From positions 248,001 to 312,000 of the forward strand of contig CAZGIM010000001.1 in NCBI GenBank assembly GCA_964525995.1: 64,000 nucleotides of DNA, given 5' to 3'. Below, piece after piece: positions 44,533-52,488 of this stretch. A program made the position numbers and the translations under genes. Every line of letters begins with the position of its first letter. The stretch's first letter is position 1. This DNA comes from CAIVAT01 sp964525995 (lineage in GTDB: Bacteria; Bacteroidota; Bacteroidia; Bacteroidales; FEN-979). The notes below the pieces were generated by a model. That model saw only the letters and a program-made list of their open reading frames with translations. It made no database searches and had not been told where the DNA came from.

Positions 44533-44889
44533 TTAAAGACTCCTTTGTTTAGTATTGATATGATTGTTCATTGTTCGGGCAATCCTTGATTCTTCCAAAA
44601 TTTCCTCTGGCATTTCGATACGCCCTGAGTTTACCCACTCCCGAAGTGCTTTTAAGCTGAATCGTAGTTTTCCGCCTTTCTTGAAAACTGGCAGCTTCCC
44701 GCTGTGTACATACTGGTATAATGTCCCGGTGGTAAGTTTTAAAAAGTTCGCTGCCTCGTTCACGTCTAAAAACCGATCTGGTTCAGTCGAGGGGGGTTGC
44801 TGTTGGGATAGTAAAAGGGCTTCGATTCTTACGTATTGCTGTTTGATCAATGAAATTTCGTCAAACAAAATCTGATACGGATTTTCCAT
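44533..44889 (-). CDS. Excisionase-family helix-turn-helix protein (AlpA-like)
   Basis: A 118-residue protein with an N-terminal helix (EISLIKQQYVRIEALLLSQQ) and an HTH_17/excisionase domain: DRFLDVNEAANFLKLTTGTL, YQYVHSGKLPVFKKGGKLRF, then LREWV. Such proteins bend DNA as excisionases or activate replication and excision operons (AlpA in islands). The ATG overlaps the stop of the preceding small HTH gene, giving translational coupling, and the replication gene follows. Bacteroidota integrative elements often carry this pair. Confidence 0.85.
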   Translation of the reverse strand: MENPYQILFDEISLIKQQYVRIEALLLSQQQPPSTEPDRFLDVNEAANFLKLTTGTLYQYVHSGKLPVFKKGGKLRFSLKALREWVNSGRIEMPEEILEESRIARTMNNHINTKQRSL

Positions 44890-45074
44890 TATTCCTGGTG
44901 CCTTTTAATGAAACATTCTTTTAAAATTTGACTTTTGAGAAACAACTTTCTCCGCCCAATCCGATAATAACTTAATCGCCCTGTTTTTGTCAATCTCCAA
45001 ACAGTTACGGAGGAACACCTCAAAAGGGAACAAGCTTCTCTTATGGTGATGAATTTTTCTGAATCTAAGTCCAT
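44889..45074 (-). CDS. Small helix-turn-helix protein
   Basis: A 61-residue protein from the ATG at 45074. It is essentially a single HTH_17 domain (FITIREACSLLRCSSVTVWR, then LTKTGRLSYYRIGRRKLFL). The TAATG overlap with the next gene indicates a two-gene operon. It is the first gene inside the right end of the element, the usual place for an excisionase or operon regulator. A TTG at 45080 is an alternative start. Confidence 0.75.
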   Translation of the reverse strand: MDLDSEKFITIREACSLLRCSSVTVWRLTKTGRLSYYRIGRRKLFLKSQILKECFIKRHQE

Positions 45075-45455
45075 TGTCAATTAATTTGTTTTTGGCAAAT
45101 GTACTGTAGGGTCTATGGCGATTCCAATAGTGTAACTTTTGGGAAACTTTTGTAAGAAATTTTATCAACGGGATACTAAAATAATAAGCCTCTTTTGCAG
45201 AAGTCCAGGACATTTGTACCGAACGGAACATCACAGGATTCGGCACAGATCATGGGCTTTTAAACTGAAAGAGATTATTGCAGTAAAGGAGAAGGGGAGC
45301 CAGAAAAAACGCAAGGGAGCTCAGCCGGGGGCAAGTTTGAAAACATTGATAAAATTGTCACCCATTAGCACCCCAAAGGAGATTTCTTAGGTGGCAAAAG
45401 TTTCTGAGGGGACACTGTACAGGATTGACAAGATCAAAGTTTGTGCAAATGTTTG
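45075..45455. other. Right-end regulatory gap of the element
   Basis: About 380 bp without a supported gene. It contains one more iteron-like unit, TTTGTAAGA at 45149-45157, in a 14-bp match (TTGTAAGAAATTTT) to the main array at 42252-42265, about 75 bp upstream of the HTH operon. TGTTTGTATA at 45450-45459 matches the repeats near attL and may be an integrase arm site. Confidence 0.5.
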
Positions 45456-45497
45456 TATAAAAAGAAAAGCACCTACAACATTAAATTGTAAGTGCTT
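45456..45497 (-). terminator. Element-supplied terminator of tRNA-Val
   Basis: AAGCACCTACAA (45467-45478) pairs with TTGTAAGTGCTT (45486-45497) with one mismatch. On the minus strand it is followed by TTTTCTTTTT. It lies inside the element directly after the rebuilt tRNA, replacing the original terminator left at 33.7 kb. Confidence 0.75.
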
Positions 45498-45504
45498 GAT
45501 TTTC

Positions 45505-45582
45505 TGGTGGGAGCAACAGGATTCGAACCTGTGACCCCCTGCTTGTAAGGCAGGTGCTCTGAACCGACTGAGCTATGCTCCC
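45505..45582 (-). tRNA. tRNA-Val (anticodon TAC)
   Basis: On the minus strand the 75-nt body starts GGGAGCATAGCTCAG and folds into all four arms: acceptor GGGAGCA with TGCTCCC, D arm GCTC/GAGC, anticodon stem CCTGC/GCAGG with loop CTTACAA (anticodon TAC, valine), and T arm ACAGG/CCTGT with TTCGAAT. CCA is encoded (45505-45507). The 3' half from 45552 down is supplied by the mobile element; the 5' half is host sequence. Confidence 0.97.
45506..45552. repeat. attR within tRNA-Val
   Basis: Perfect 47-bp copy of 33770-33816. It spans the tRNA from the anticodon loop to the acceptor end, so integration keeps the tRNA functional. Confidence 0.93.
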
Positions 45583-45642
45583 TGAATTATTGAAGGGTGC
45601 AAAGGTACGAAAAGAATCAACATCACCAAAATGAAGGATGAA

Positions 45643-46098
45643 TTATTTAGGCATCATCCCGAAGAATTTTCTTAGCGTACGGTGAAACTTGTGGATTCCC
45701 GTAACAGGATCGACATGCATTAGAATACATTCGCCGGTGATGAGGTTTATCTTGTGGGTATTGATCAACTCAACAACCTCCCGGGTTTCGGATCCCTGTT
45801 GTATCCAGATATGGTCGATCCCTTTCCGGATTGCCTCGGCAACCACCTCCTGTGTTTGTTTCTTGGGAGTCAGGATTAGCAGGTTGTGGACATTGACAGG
45901 CAGGGCGCCGACATTCCTGAAGCAGGGTGTAGAACCAATCATATCGGTTGAAGGGTTGATCGGAAATATCTCAAATCCTTTTTCGGTGAGTGTTTTAAAT
46001 ACGATATATCCGAATTTTTTTTGATTCCTTGAAACACCTGCAACCGCGAGTTTACGGGTTGCTAAAAAGGATTCGATCGAGGCCCTGGTTGCTTTCAT
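45643..46098 (-). CDS. CoA-binding domain protein (YccU-like)
   Basis: A 151-residue Rossmann-fold protein: KLAVAGVSRNQKKFGYIVFK at the start, EIFPINPSTDMI, then NLLILTPKKQTQEVVAEAI and HIWIQQGSETREVV. These are the blocks of the CoA_binding_2 family (YccU and relatives). The molecular role of these small single-domain proteins is not settled. It is the last gene of a minus-strand run starting with dnaX, 3 bp after the DUF486 gene. Confidence 0.85.
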   Translation of the reverse strand: MKATRASIESFLATRKLAVAGVSRNQKKFGYIVFKTLTEKGFEIFPINPSTDMIGSTPCFRNVGALPVNVHNLLILTPKKQTQEVVAEAIRKGIDHIWIQQGSETREVVELINTHKINLITGECILMHVDPVTGIHKFHRTLRKFFGMMPK

Positions 46099-46101
46099 GA
46101 T

Positions 46102-46473
46102 TTATTTCTTAAAGATGAAATAGACTGCTAAAATTAAAAAGAAAAAACCAATAAAATGATTCAGCCTGAAGGATTCTGTCTTAAAAATGAGAAGCGTGAA
46201 CAAGGTAAAGACGATCAGAGTGATGACTTCCTGTACCACCTTCAGTTCCACCAGTGAAAAGGGACCTCCGTTTTCCCGATAGCCTAAACGGTTGGCGGGA
46301 ACCTGAAAAAAATATTCAAACAGTGCAATACCCCAGCTCAGTAAAACAATGCTGATGAGGCTTAAATTCTGAAACCAGCTCATCTCTTTAAATTTCAAAT
46401 GACCATACCAAGCGAGGGTCATGAAAGCGTTGGAAAGAATGAGAAGAAGTACAGTTGAAATTCCCCGTGACAT
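46102..46473 (-). CDS. DUF486 / DMT-family small membrane protein
   Basis: A 123-residue protein with four hydrophobic helices. SNAFMTLAWYGHLKF, WGIALFEYFFQVPANRLGY, LKVVQEVITLIVFTLFTLL and NHFIGFFFLILAVYFIF are typical of DUF486, a small drug/metabolite-transporter-like family. The substrate is unknown. It lies 11 bp after the acyltransferase gene. Confidence 0.88.
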   Translation of the reverse strand: MSRGISTVLLLILSNAFMTLAWYGHLKFKEMSWFQNLSLISIVLLSWGIALFEYFFQVPANRLGYRENGGPFSLVELKVVQEVITLIVFTLFTLLIFKTESFRLNHFIGFFFLILAVYFIFKK

Positions 46474-46484
46474 TAATAGATTGG

Positions 46485-47063
46485 CTAATGGTTGATTTTG
46501 ATCTCTTTATTGTGCGCTGAAAGATTAAACCGGTCGGGGTGGCAGGCTACCATATCCTTGTAAAAATCTTCCATGAATTTCAGGTCTTCTTCATAATTCC
46601 CCGACGGGGTAATAATCGGACCGATACCACCGGTTTTGTTTCCATAGTTGATAAAGGAGAGGGCAATGGGGACTTTTGCTCTGAGGGCGATAATATAAAA
46701 TCCTTTTTTCCATTTATCCACCCGTTTACGGGTTCCTTCAGGCGTTATAACAATGACCAGGGATTCCTCCTTCCGGAACATTTTAACTACCTGATCGACC
46801 ATACTGCTGGCATTGCCTCTTTCAACAGGAAGTCCTCCCAAACTTTTAAGGAAAGGGCCAAAAGGGAAAACGAATGCTTCCTTCTTGATCAGAAACCGGA
46901 TATTCACCCGAATCGCCCAGAAAGTAAGACGGCCAATAATAAAGTCCCAGGTGCTGGTATGCGGGGCAGAGACAATCACGGCTTTGTGAATTCCTGATGG
47001 AAGCGCTCCGTTGGTATTCCATCCGAAAAGTCGTAAAATGAATTTGGCTAACTTTCTACCCAT
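46485..47063 (-). CDS. 1-acylglycerol-3-phosphate O-acyltransferase family protein
   Basis: A 192-residue PlsC-type acyltransferase. Motif I is APHTSTWDF (H-x4-D), then GGLPVERG, and motif III is TPEGTRKRVDKWKKGFYIIA. The length is short for PlsC and fits the small single-domain subfamily. It probably acylates lysophosphatidic acid or a related lipid at the inner membrane. The ATG at 47063 is preferred over a TTG at 47069. It follows dnaX by about 20 bp. Confidence 0.88.
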   Translation of the reverse strand: MGRKLAKFILRLFGWNTNGALPSGIHKAVIVSAPHTSTWDFIIGRLTFWAIRVNIRFLIKKEAFVFPFGPFLKSLGGLPVERGNASSMVDQVVKMFRKEESLVIVITPEGTRKRVDKWKKGFYIIALRAKVPIALSFINYGNKTGGIGPIITPSGNYEEDLKFMEDFYKDMVACHPDRFNLSAHNKEIKINH

Positions 47064-47083
47064 CCTCAACGTAAATCCAACTG

Positions 47084-48811
47084 TTAATACTCAATTTCAA
47101 GATCAAGCTCTTCGCGAAGTAACCGCAGGGAATCGTTTTTTTGTGCCATCAGATCGAATTTTTCCTTGTCGGTATAGGGTCTGAAGTTTTTAGAGTTCTC
47201 GGCGACTGAAGTCCTGAGCTGGATTTTGGAATTCTTCAGTTTATTTCTGAGAAATTCCATCATTTCAGTCTTTTTCAGGGTAAGTTCGTCTTCAAGCACT
47301 TTATTATCAACGGTAAAATCGATCGTCCATTCATCGGAGATTCGGGGACGGCTGTTTTTCAGGGTTGAGTAAAGATGGGGTGAATCATTCCGTAGTGTCT
47401 CGGCGTATTCATCCCAGTAATTACAAAGATCGGTTTGTGAGAAAGGAGAAGCCATCTCTGACCTGCCGTTCGGTTCGTCAATAAGATCGTTTCCTGTTGC
47501 GGGTTTCGCGTTGAGATTCTTTAAGGATGTGATCCCGTCGAAAGAACGGGGAAGGTCTTTCATCTTTACAGGTTCCACAGCCTTTTTTGAAGCAGCATGG
47601 GTTGTTGGCTGAGTAGTCGGCCGGGCAGTCTGGACCTGAACAGGGGCTCCCACGGGTGAAGGATTTTTAGGAAGCGCCGGTTGGGGATACGTTCCGGTTT
47701 CAGCAGGGGCGTAGCCTTTCATAACCAGGGCACACATCTGCAACAGGGCAATCTCCAAATGAAGTTTCTTGTTATTGCTCGATTTATAATTCAAATCACA
47801 CTGATTGTTGAGGTCGAGCATGTTGATCAGAAGGGTCACCGGGCATCTCCCTGATTGTTCCAGATATTGATCCCGGATGGAGGGGGCGGTCTCAATGAGT
47901 TTTACAGTCGCTGCATCCTTGCTGACCAGAAGATTCCTGAGGTGTTCGCCGAAGCCGATAATGAAATGCTGCCCATCGAATCCTTTATCGATAATTTCGT
48001 TAATGGTTATCATTACACCTGAAACATCACCCGAAAGCATCTGATCGGTTATCCTGAAATAGTATTCATAATCCAGGACATTGAGATTTTCCAGAACGGT
48101 TTCATAGGTGAGTTTGTTCCCGGTAAAGCTTACCAATTGGTCAAAGATAGAGAGCGCATCCCGCATGGCGCCGTCAGCTTTCTGAGCGACGATGTGCAGG
48201 GCATGGTCTTCAGCTTCTACGTGTTCTTTCTCGGCTACATAACGCAAATGTCCTGCAATGTCGTCAATGGTAATACGACGGAAATCGAAAATCTGGCACC
48301 GGGAAAGAATGGTCGGTATAATTTTATGTTTTTCTGTAGTGGCAAGGATGAATTTGGCATAGGCAGGTGGTTCCTCCAATGTTTTCAGGAATGCATTGAA
48401 GGCAGCGGCCGAAAGCATATGGACTTCATCGATGATATACACTTTGTATTTCCCCGTTTGAGGCGGAATCCGAACCTGATCAACCAGAGTTCTGATATCA
48501 TCGACCGAATTATTGGAAGCCCCGTCGAGTTCGTAAATGTTGAACGAAGCATTTTCATTGAATGAGATGCAAGAAGGACAAGTGTCGCATGCTTCCAAAC
48601 TGGATGAAAGGTTTTCGCAGTTAATAGTCTTTGCCAGAATCCGTGCGCAGGTAGTTTTTCCAACTCCTCTTGGCCCGCAAAAAAGAAACGCCTGGGCAAG
48701 CTGGTTGTTCTTGATGGCGTTCTTCAAGGTGCTCGTGATGGGACGCTGACCAACGACCGTATCAAAGGTTTGAGGACGGTATTTTCGGGCTGATACGATG
48801 AAATTCTCCAT
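47084..48811 (-). CDS. dnaX: DNA polymerase III subunit gamma/tau
   Basis: A 575-residue clamp-loader ATPase. It begins SARKYRPQTFDTVVGQ, with Walker A GPRGVGKTTCARILAK, a zinc-binding set of cysteines (CENLSSSLEACDTCPSC), VYIIDEVHMLS, and sensor LATTEKHKIIPTILSRCQIF. The C-terminal 200 residues are less conserved, with a Pro/Thr linker (near residue 390) and a tau-like tail. I see no A-rich slippery site at the place where E. coli makes gamma by frameshifting, so probably only the long form is made. It heads the minus-strand run to the CoA-binding gene. Confidence 0.95.
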   Translation of the reverse strand: MENFIVSARKYRPQTFDTVVGQRPITSTLKNAIKNNQLAQAFLFCGPRGVGKTTCARILAKTINCENLSSSLEACDTCPSCISFNENASFNIYELDGASNNSVDDIRTLVDQVRIPPQTGKYKVYIIDEVHMLSAAAFNAFLKTLEEPPAYAKFILATTEKHKIIPTILSRCQIFDFRRITIDDIAGHLRYVAEKEHVEAEDHALHIVAQKADGAMRDALSIFDQLVSFTGNKLTYETVLENLNVLDYEYYFRITDQMLSGDVSGVMITINEIIDKGFDGQHFIIGFGEHLRNLLVSKDAATVKLIETAPSIRDQYLEQSGRCPVTLLINMLDLNNQCDLNYKSSNNKKLHLEIALLQMCALVMKGYAPAETGTYPQPALPKNPSPVGAPVQVQTARPTTQPTTHAASKKAVEPVKMKDLPRSFDGITSLKNLNAKPATGNDLIDEPNGRSEMASPFSQTDLCNYWDEYAETLRNDSPHLYSTLKNSRPRISDEWTIDFTVDNKVLEDELTLKKTEMMEFLRNKLKNSKIQLRTSVAENSKNFRPYTDKEKFDLMAQKNDSLRLLREELDLEIEY

Positions 48812-48842
48812 AAACAGAGTTCCTGCATGCGTAAAAGAGGGC

Positions 48843-48850
48843 CAAAATTA
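48843..48850 (-). promoter_or_regulatory. Candidate -7 box of dnaX
   Basis: TAATTTTG on the minus strand fits TAnnTTTG about 32 bp before the dnaX ATG. The upstream TTG is not well placed. Confidence 0.45.
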
Positions 48851-48900
48851 CAAAAGTTTTTGTTTTTTCTGTAATTTGGCATCGGCTACAGACCCTCCCT

Positions 48901-50208
48901 ATGGTACTCATCTTTACCTCTGAAATCACATCACGGCTCGATTACATCACCCGTTTTCTTTTCAATGACCTGCTTGGCCTTGGAGTACGGTTGACAAATT
49001 CTACTGGTGAGTTTACTTCTCATCCGGGTCCCAAACTTTTTTATGGTACCGCCCCCAATACGGAGGCACTTAGAATCAAGCCGGAAGGAATTCTGTTTGA
49101 ACATGGAATTTCTATAAAACCAACACAGGTAACCCGGTTCTGCGACATTCCCGTGTTTTTTCAGGATACTGATCCCGGCGCCATGATCCCTTTTGATATT
49201 TTCGGTGCAGCCTTCTACCTGATCAGCCGGTATGAAGAGTATCTGCCACATTCAAAGGATCGGTACGGGAGGTTCAGGGTTCAGGATAGCCTTGCATTCC
49301 GAAACGGATTCCTGGAACTCCCGTTGGTTAATTTGTGGGCAAGGCTGTTAGGCGACATGCTGACCGAAAAATATCCCGGGCTGAAGGTGAAAATGCCCGA
49401 TTACCGCTATGTTCCAACCCTTGATGTGGATCATGCATATGCCTACCTGAGCAGAACTATCGGAAGAACAGCCGGAGGAATCGTGAGGTCAATAACACGG
49501 GGAGAACTTTTTGATATTTACCGGAGGATAAGGGTCCTTACCGGTTTCGAAAAAGATCCCTATGACAACTTTAAATACATTTTAAACTTACATCAACGGT
49601 ATTCTACACCCCTTTTATATTTTATTCTTTTTGCTAATTATGGAGGTGATGACAATAACGTGACCCTTCATTCACCCCGTTTCCGCAGGTTATTGGGAGA
49701 ATTGGCCCGGGATCATGAAATCGGGATACATCCCTCGGTTTTATCAGGAACCCGGAAGGATTTGCTTTTGAAAGAGTATGAAGCGCTCTCAGAGGTCATC
49801 GGGCGACCAATCGTTGCGAGCAGGCAGCATTTCCTGAGCTTCAGCTTCCCTGATACCTTTCGTGGGTTGATCGGGGCGGGAATTACTCATGATTATTCGA
49901 TGGGATATGCAAATGAGCCCGGTTTCCGGGCCGGGACATCAGTGCCATTCCCATATTTCGACCTTTTAACCAATGAATCGACGAACCTGATCATTCATCC
50001 GATAACGATGATGGATGTAACGTTGCGCGATCATTTGCGTCTAAAACCAGATCAGGCCCTCCAACTCATTCAGAACTACATAAAGGTCGTACGATCGGCA
50101 GGCGGTTCCTTTGTGAGCATCTGGCACAATGAAAGCCTGGGTGACACCGGGAAATGGAAAGGCTGGAGGCAGGTATATGAAAAGATGGTCGAATCGGCTT
50201 CTGTTTAA
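48901..50208 (+). CDS. Polysaccharide deacetylase-like protein
   Basis: A 435-residue protein. The N-terminal 150 residues (IFTSEITSRLDYITRFLF, PFDIFGAAFYLISRYEEYLP) form the accessory domain seen in Bacteroidota deacetylase-like proteins. The catalytic fold follows with VPTLDVDHAYAY (metal-binding Asp pair), HEIGIHPS (H-x3-H-type) and SIWHNESLGD near the end. It could remove acetyl groups from a cell-surface polysaccharide. There is no signal peptide, so it probably acts in the cytoplasm on a precursor. It is followed 8 bp later by the GNAT-like gene, suggesting joint action. Confidence 0.75.
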   Translation: MVLIFTSEITSRLDYITRFLFNDLLGLGVRLTNSTGEFTSHPGPKLFYGTAPNTEALRIKPEGILFEHGISIKPTQVTRFCDIPVFFQDTDPGAMIPFDIFGAAFYLISRYEEYLPHSKDRYGRFRVQDSLAFRNGFLELPLVNLWARLLGDMLTEKYPGLKVKMPDYRYVPTLDVDHAYAYLSRTIGRTAGGIVRSITRGELFDIYRRIRVLTGFEKDPYDNFKYILNLHQRYSTPLLYFILFANYGGDDNNVTLHSPRFRRLLGELARDHEIGIHPSVLSGTRKDLLLKEYEALSEVIGRPIVASRQHFLSFSFPDTFRGLIGAGITHDYSMGYANEPGFRAGTSVPFPYFDLLTNESTNLIIHPITMMDVTLRDHLRLKPDQALQLIQNYIKVVRSAGGSFVSIWHNESLGDTGKWKGWRQVYEKMVESASV

Positions 50209-50216
50209 CTTATCCG

Positions 50217-51152
50217 ATGATCCGGTATCTTCAAAATAGTCAAATCGACAAGCAGAATTGGGATCGGTGTGTGGCCGGATCAATCAACCGCAGGGTCTAT
50301 GCCTTTTCGTGGTACCTCGATCAGGTTTGTCCGGGGTGGGATGCGCTGGTGGAGGATGATTATGCGAGTGTCTTTCCCCTGACTCATCGGAAGAAATGGG
50401 GAATTCTTTATCTCTTTGAGCCTTTTTTTACGCAACAATTGGGTATATTTTCTTCAAAACCCGTTACGGAGAACCTCGTTTCCGATTTTTTTGGCCGGAT
50501 ACCCCGAAAATTCAAATTTATTGAAATTCACCTGAACAGTATGAATCCTGTTCAGCTTCAGGGATACGAAGTATTTCACCGTTTGAATCATGAGATTAGC
50601 CTTAATGCTGACTATGACCGGTTGTATACCGCCTATTCACAAAATGCCCGAAGGAATCTGAAAAAAGCTGGCGAACATGGAATTATCATCAGCCATGATA
50701 CCGCAATTGCAGAACTGATCGCCCTGTTCAGAGAAAATTTTGGGAATAAAGAGGGAAAACTCAATCCGGACCATTACTTACTTTTGGAACGATTGTTAAA
50801 TGAAACAAAGAAACATAATTCCGGAGTGATATACAGCGCCCTGAATGATTCAGGAATGCTTTTGGCAGCAGCCTTTGTTTTAACTGACGCTTCGAGGCAT
50901 TATTTCCTTTTCGCGGCATCTAATTCTGCAGCCCGTGACAATGGAGCCATGTTTTTCCTGATCGATCAAATTATACGGGATCATTCGGGGAGTAGTACCC
51001 TCCTTGATTTCGAGGGTGGTAATGATGCGAACTTAGCCAGGTTTTATAAGGGTTTTGGAGCTTGCGAGGTCACTTATCCGGCGGTCAGGATAAACCGTTT
51101 GCCATATTTTTTGTGGGCGGGGGTACGTTTAATCCGGAAGTTTAGATCTTGA
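50217..51152 (+). CDS. GNAT / FemAB-like (BioF2-type) acyltransferase
   Basis: A 311-residue protein. The segments INRRVYAFSWYLDQVCPGWD, YSQNARRNLKKAGEHGI, FRENFGNKEGKLN, and LLDFEGGNDANLARFYKGFG match the double-GNAT BioF2/FemAB-like family, which transfers acyl or aminoacyl groups during envelope or polysaccharide synthesis. It lies 8 bp after the deacetylase-like gene, so a shared polysaccharide-modification pathway is likely. The substrate is unknown. Confidence 0.72.
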   Translation: MIRYLQNSQIDKQNWDRCVAGSINRRVYAFSWYLDQVCPGWDALVEDDYASVFPLTHRKKWGILYLFEPFFTQQLGIFSSKPVTENLVSDFFGRIPRKFKFIEIHLNSMNPVQLQGYEVFHRLNHEISLNADYDRLYTAYSQNARRNLKKAGEHGIIISHDTAIAELIALFRENFGNKEGKLNPDHYLLLERLLNETKKHNSGVIYSALNDSGMLLAAAFVLTDASRHYFLFAASNSAARDNGAMFFLIDQIIRDHSGSSTLLDFEGGNDANLARFYKGFGACEVTYPAVRINRLPYFLWAGVRLIRKFRS

Positions 51153-51234
51153 AAAGGCTGGATCATAATGATTTGAGTAGCTGGAGGAGGTGTTTGAATT
51201 TTTATTTTTTGGGTAACTTGTTAATGCATGGATT

Positions 51235-52479
51235 ATGAAGAACACACTGTTTTATGAAAATATCAGGATCTCGCTGACGGCGATAAAGAGTCATCTTTTG
51301 CGGACTATTCTCACGATTATGATCATTGCCTTCGGGATTATGGCGCTTGTGGGGATTCTCACGGCCACAGATTCCATCAAATACTATCTTACCCAGAATT
51401 TCACGATGATGGGATCGAATACCTTTACCATCCGTAACCGGTCGTCGAATGTACATATGGGAGGCGGACCACACAAGGAGAAGCGATATGAACCCATAAC
51501 CTTCAGACAAGCCCGGGAATTCAAGGAACGGTACGATTTTCCTGCATATACCTCAATATATTCAAGGGCAACGGGAATAGCTACGTTGAAATACGAAAAC
51601 AAAAAGACCAATCCCAATGTAAGGGTGATCGGTACCGATGAGATGTATTTTGTAACAGCAGGTGATGAAGTTGAGAAAGGTCGTAATTTTACTCCAAACG
51701 AGGTTGAAAACGGGTTCCATTCCGTGATCCTTGGCTCCAAATTAGTGGAAGATCTTTTCAAGAATCAGGAAGATCCGATTGATAAGATTATCTCGATCGG
51801 ACCGGGAAAATTCAAGGTGGTCGGGGTCCTCAAGTCGAAAGGTTCCAGCATGGGTTTTAGCGGCGACCTGACCTGTTTTATTCCGGTTACGACAGTCAGG
51901 ACGGCATTTCCAAGGCCCGACATGTCGTATAATATCAACGTCATGGCGAAAAGGCCTGAACAGGTTGACGCCGCGATAGGGGAGGCTACTGCGATTCTCA
52001 GGAATATCAGAAAAGTTCCTGTTGGTATCGAAAGCACCTTTGAGATGACCAAAAGCGATAACGTTGCAAAGATGTTGATCGAGAACATCAAATATGTTAC
52101 AATGGCTGCCACGTTGATTGGATTTATTACCTTACTGGGAGCAGCCATCGGACTGATGAATATCATGCTGGTTTCGGTCACGGAGCGCACCCGCGAAATC
52201 GGTATCCGTAAAGCTATTGGCGCCACCAAAAGGGTCATCCGGAATCAGTTTCTATTCGAATCCGTCGTTATTGGACAATTGGGTGGATTTGTCGGGATAT
52301 TCCTGGGAATCATGGTGGGTAATGTGATTTCGTTGTTAATCGGGAGCGCCTTTATTGTGCCCTGGTTATGGATACTGACCGGTGTCATACTCTGTCTTGC
52401 CGTAGCGTTGTTAAGCGGGTTCATCCCGGCGCGTAAGGCAGCAAACCTGGATCCGATCGAATCGCTTCGTTACGAATGA
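51235..52479 (+). CDS. MacB/FtsX-type ABC transporter permease
   Basis: A 414-residue protein with an N-terminal membrane helix (TILTIMIIAFGIMALVGIL), a large periplasmic MacB-PCD-like domain (VRVIGTDEMYFV, GRNFTPNEVENGFHSVILGS, KGSSMGFSGDL), and three C-terminal helices with the FtsX-family cytoplasmic loop VSVTERTREIGIRKAIGATK. It should pair with an ATPase encoded elsewhere; none is adjacent. It is predicted to move substrates or relay force across the envelope. The C-terminus PARKAANLDPIESLRYE is typical. Confidence 0.92.
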   Translation: MKNTLFYENIRISLTAIKSHLLRTILTIMIIAFGIMALVGILTATDSIKYYLTQNFTMMGSNTFTIRNRSSNVHMGGGPHKEKRYEPITFRQAREFKERYDFPAYTSIYSRATGIATLKYENKKTNPNVRVIGTDEMYFVTAGDEVEKGRNFTPNEVENGFHSVILGSKLVEDLFKNQEDPIDKIISIGPGKFKVVGVLKSKGSSMGFSGDLTCFIPVTTVRTAFPRPDMSYNINVMAKRPEQVDAAIGEATAILRNIRKVPVGIESTFEMTKSDNVAKMLIENIKYVTMAATLIGFITLLGAAIGLMNIMLVSVTERTREIGIRKAIGATKRVIRNQFLFESVVIGQLGGFVGIFLGIMVGNVISLLIGSAFIVPWLWILTGVILCLAVALLSGFIPARKAANLDPIESLRYE

Positions 52480-52488
52480 TCGTAAAAC

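Larger units (their letters stand above)
33770..45552. mobile_element. Integrative mobile element in tRNA-Val(TAC), about 11.8 kb
   Basis: A perfect 47-bp direct repeat (33770-33816 and 45506-45552) equals the 3' half of a tRNA-Val gene and bounds the element. Inside are a tyrosine integrase beside the left end, excisionase/AlpA-like HTH genes beside the right end, a primase/helicase-type replication gene with an iteron array at its 3' side, and mostly small exported or unknown cargo. There are no relaxase, T4SS, terminase, portal or capsid genes that I can recognise. The sequence is visibly richer in A+T than the flanks. The layout resembles phage-inducible chromosomal islands or small integrative plasmids; the exact class is inference. 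Confidence 0.9.

Noticed and set aside
45139..45390. Plus-strand open frame of 83 codons near the right end of the element
   Set aside because: No good start or product; overlaps the regulatory region of the HTH operon.
33770..45552. 47-bp repeats as an assembly artefact
   Set aside because: The repeats bound an integrase-bearing segment and one copy completes a functional tRNA, which is the expected product of integration.
47084..48811. Programmed frameshift in dnaX
   Set aside because: No A-rich slippery site with a following stem was seen in the relevant part of the gene.
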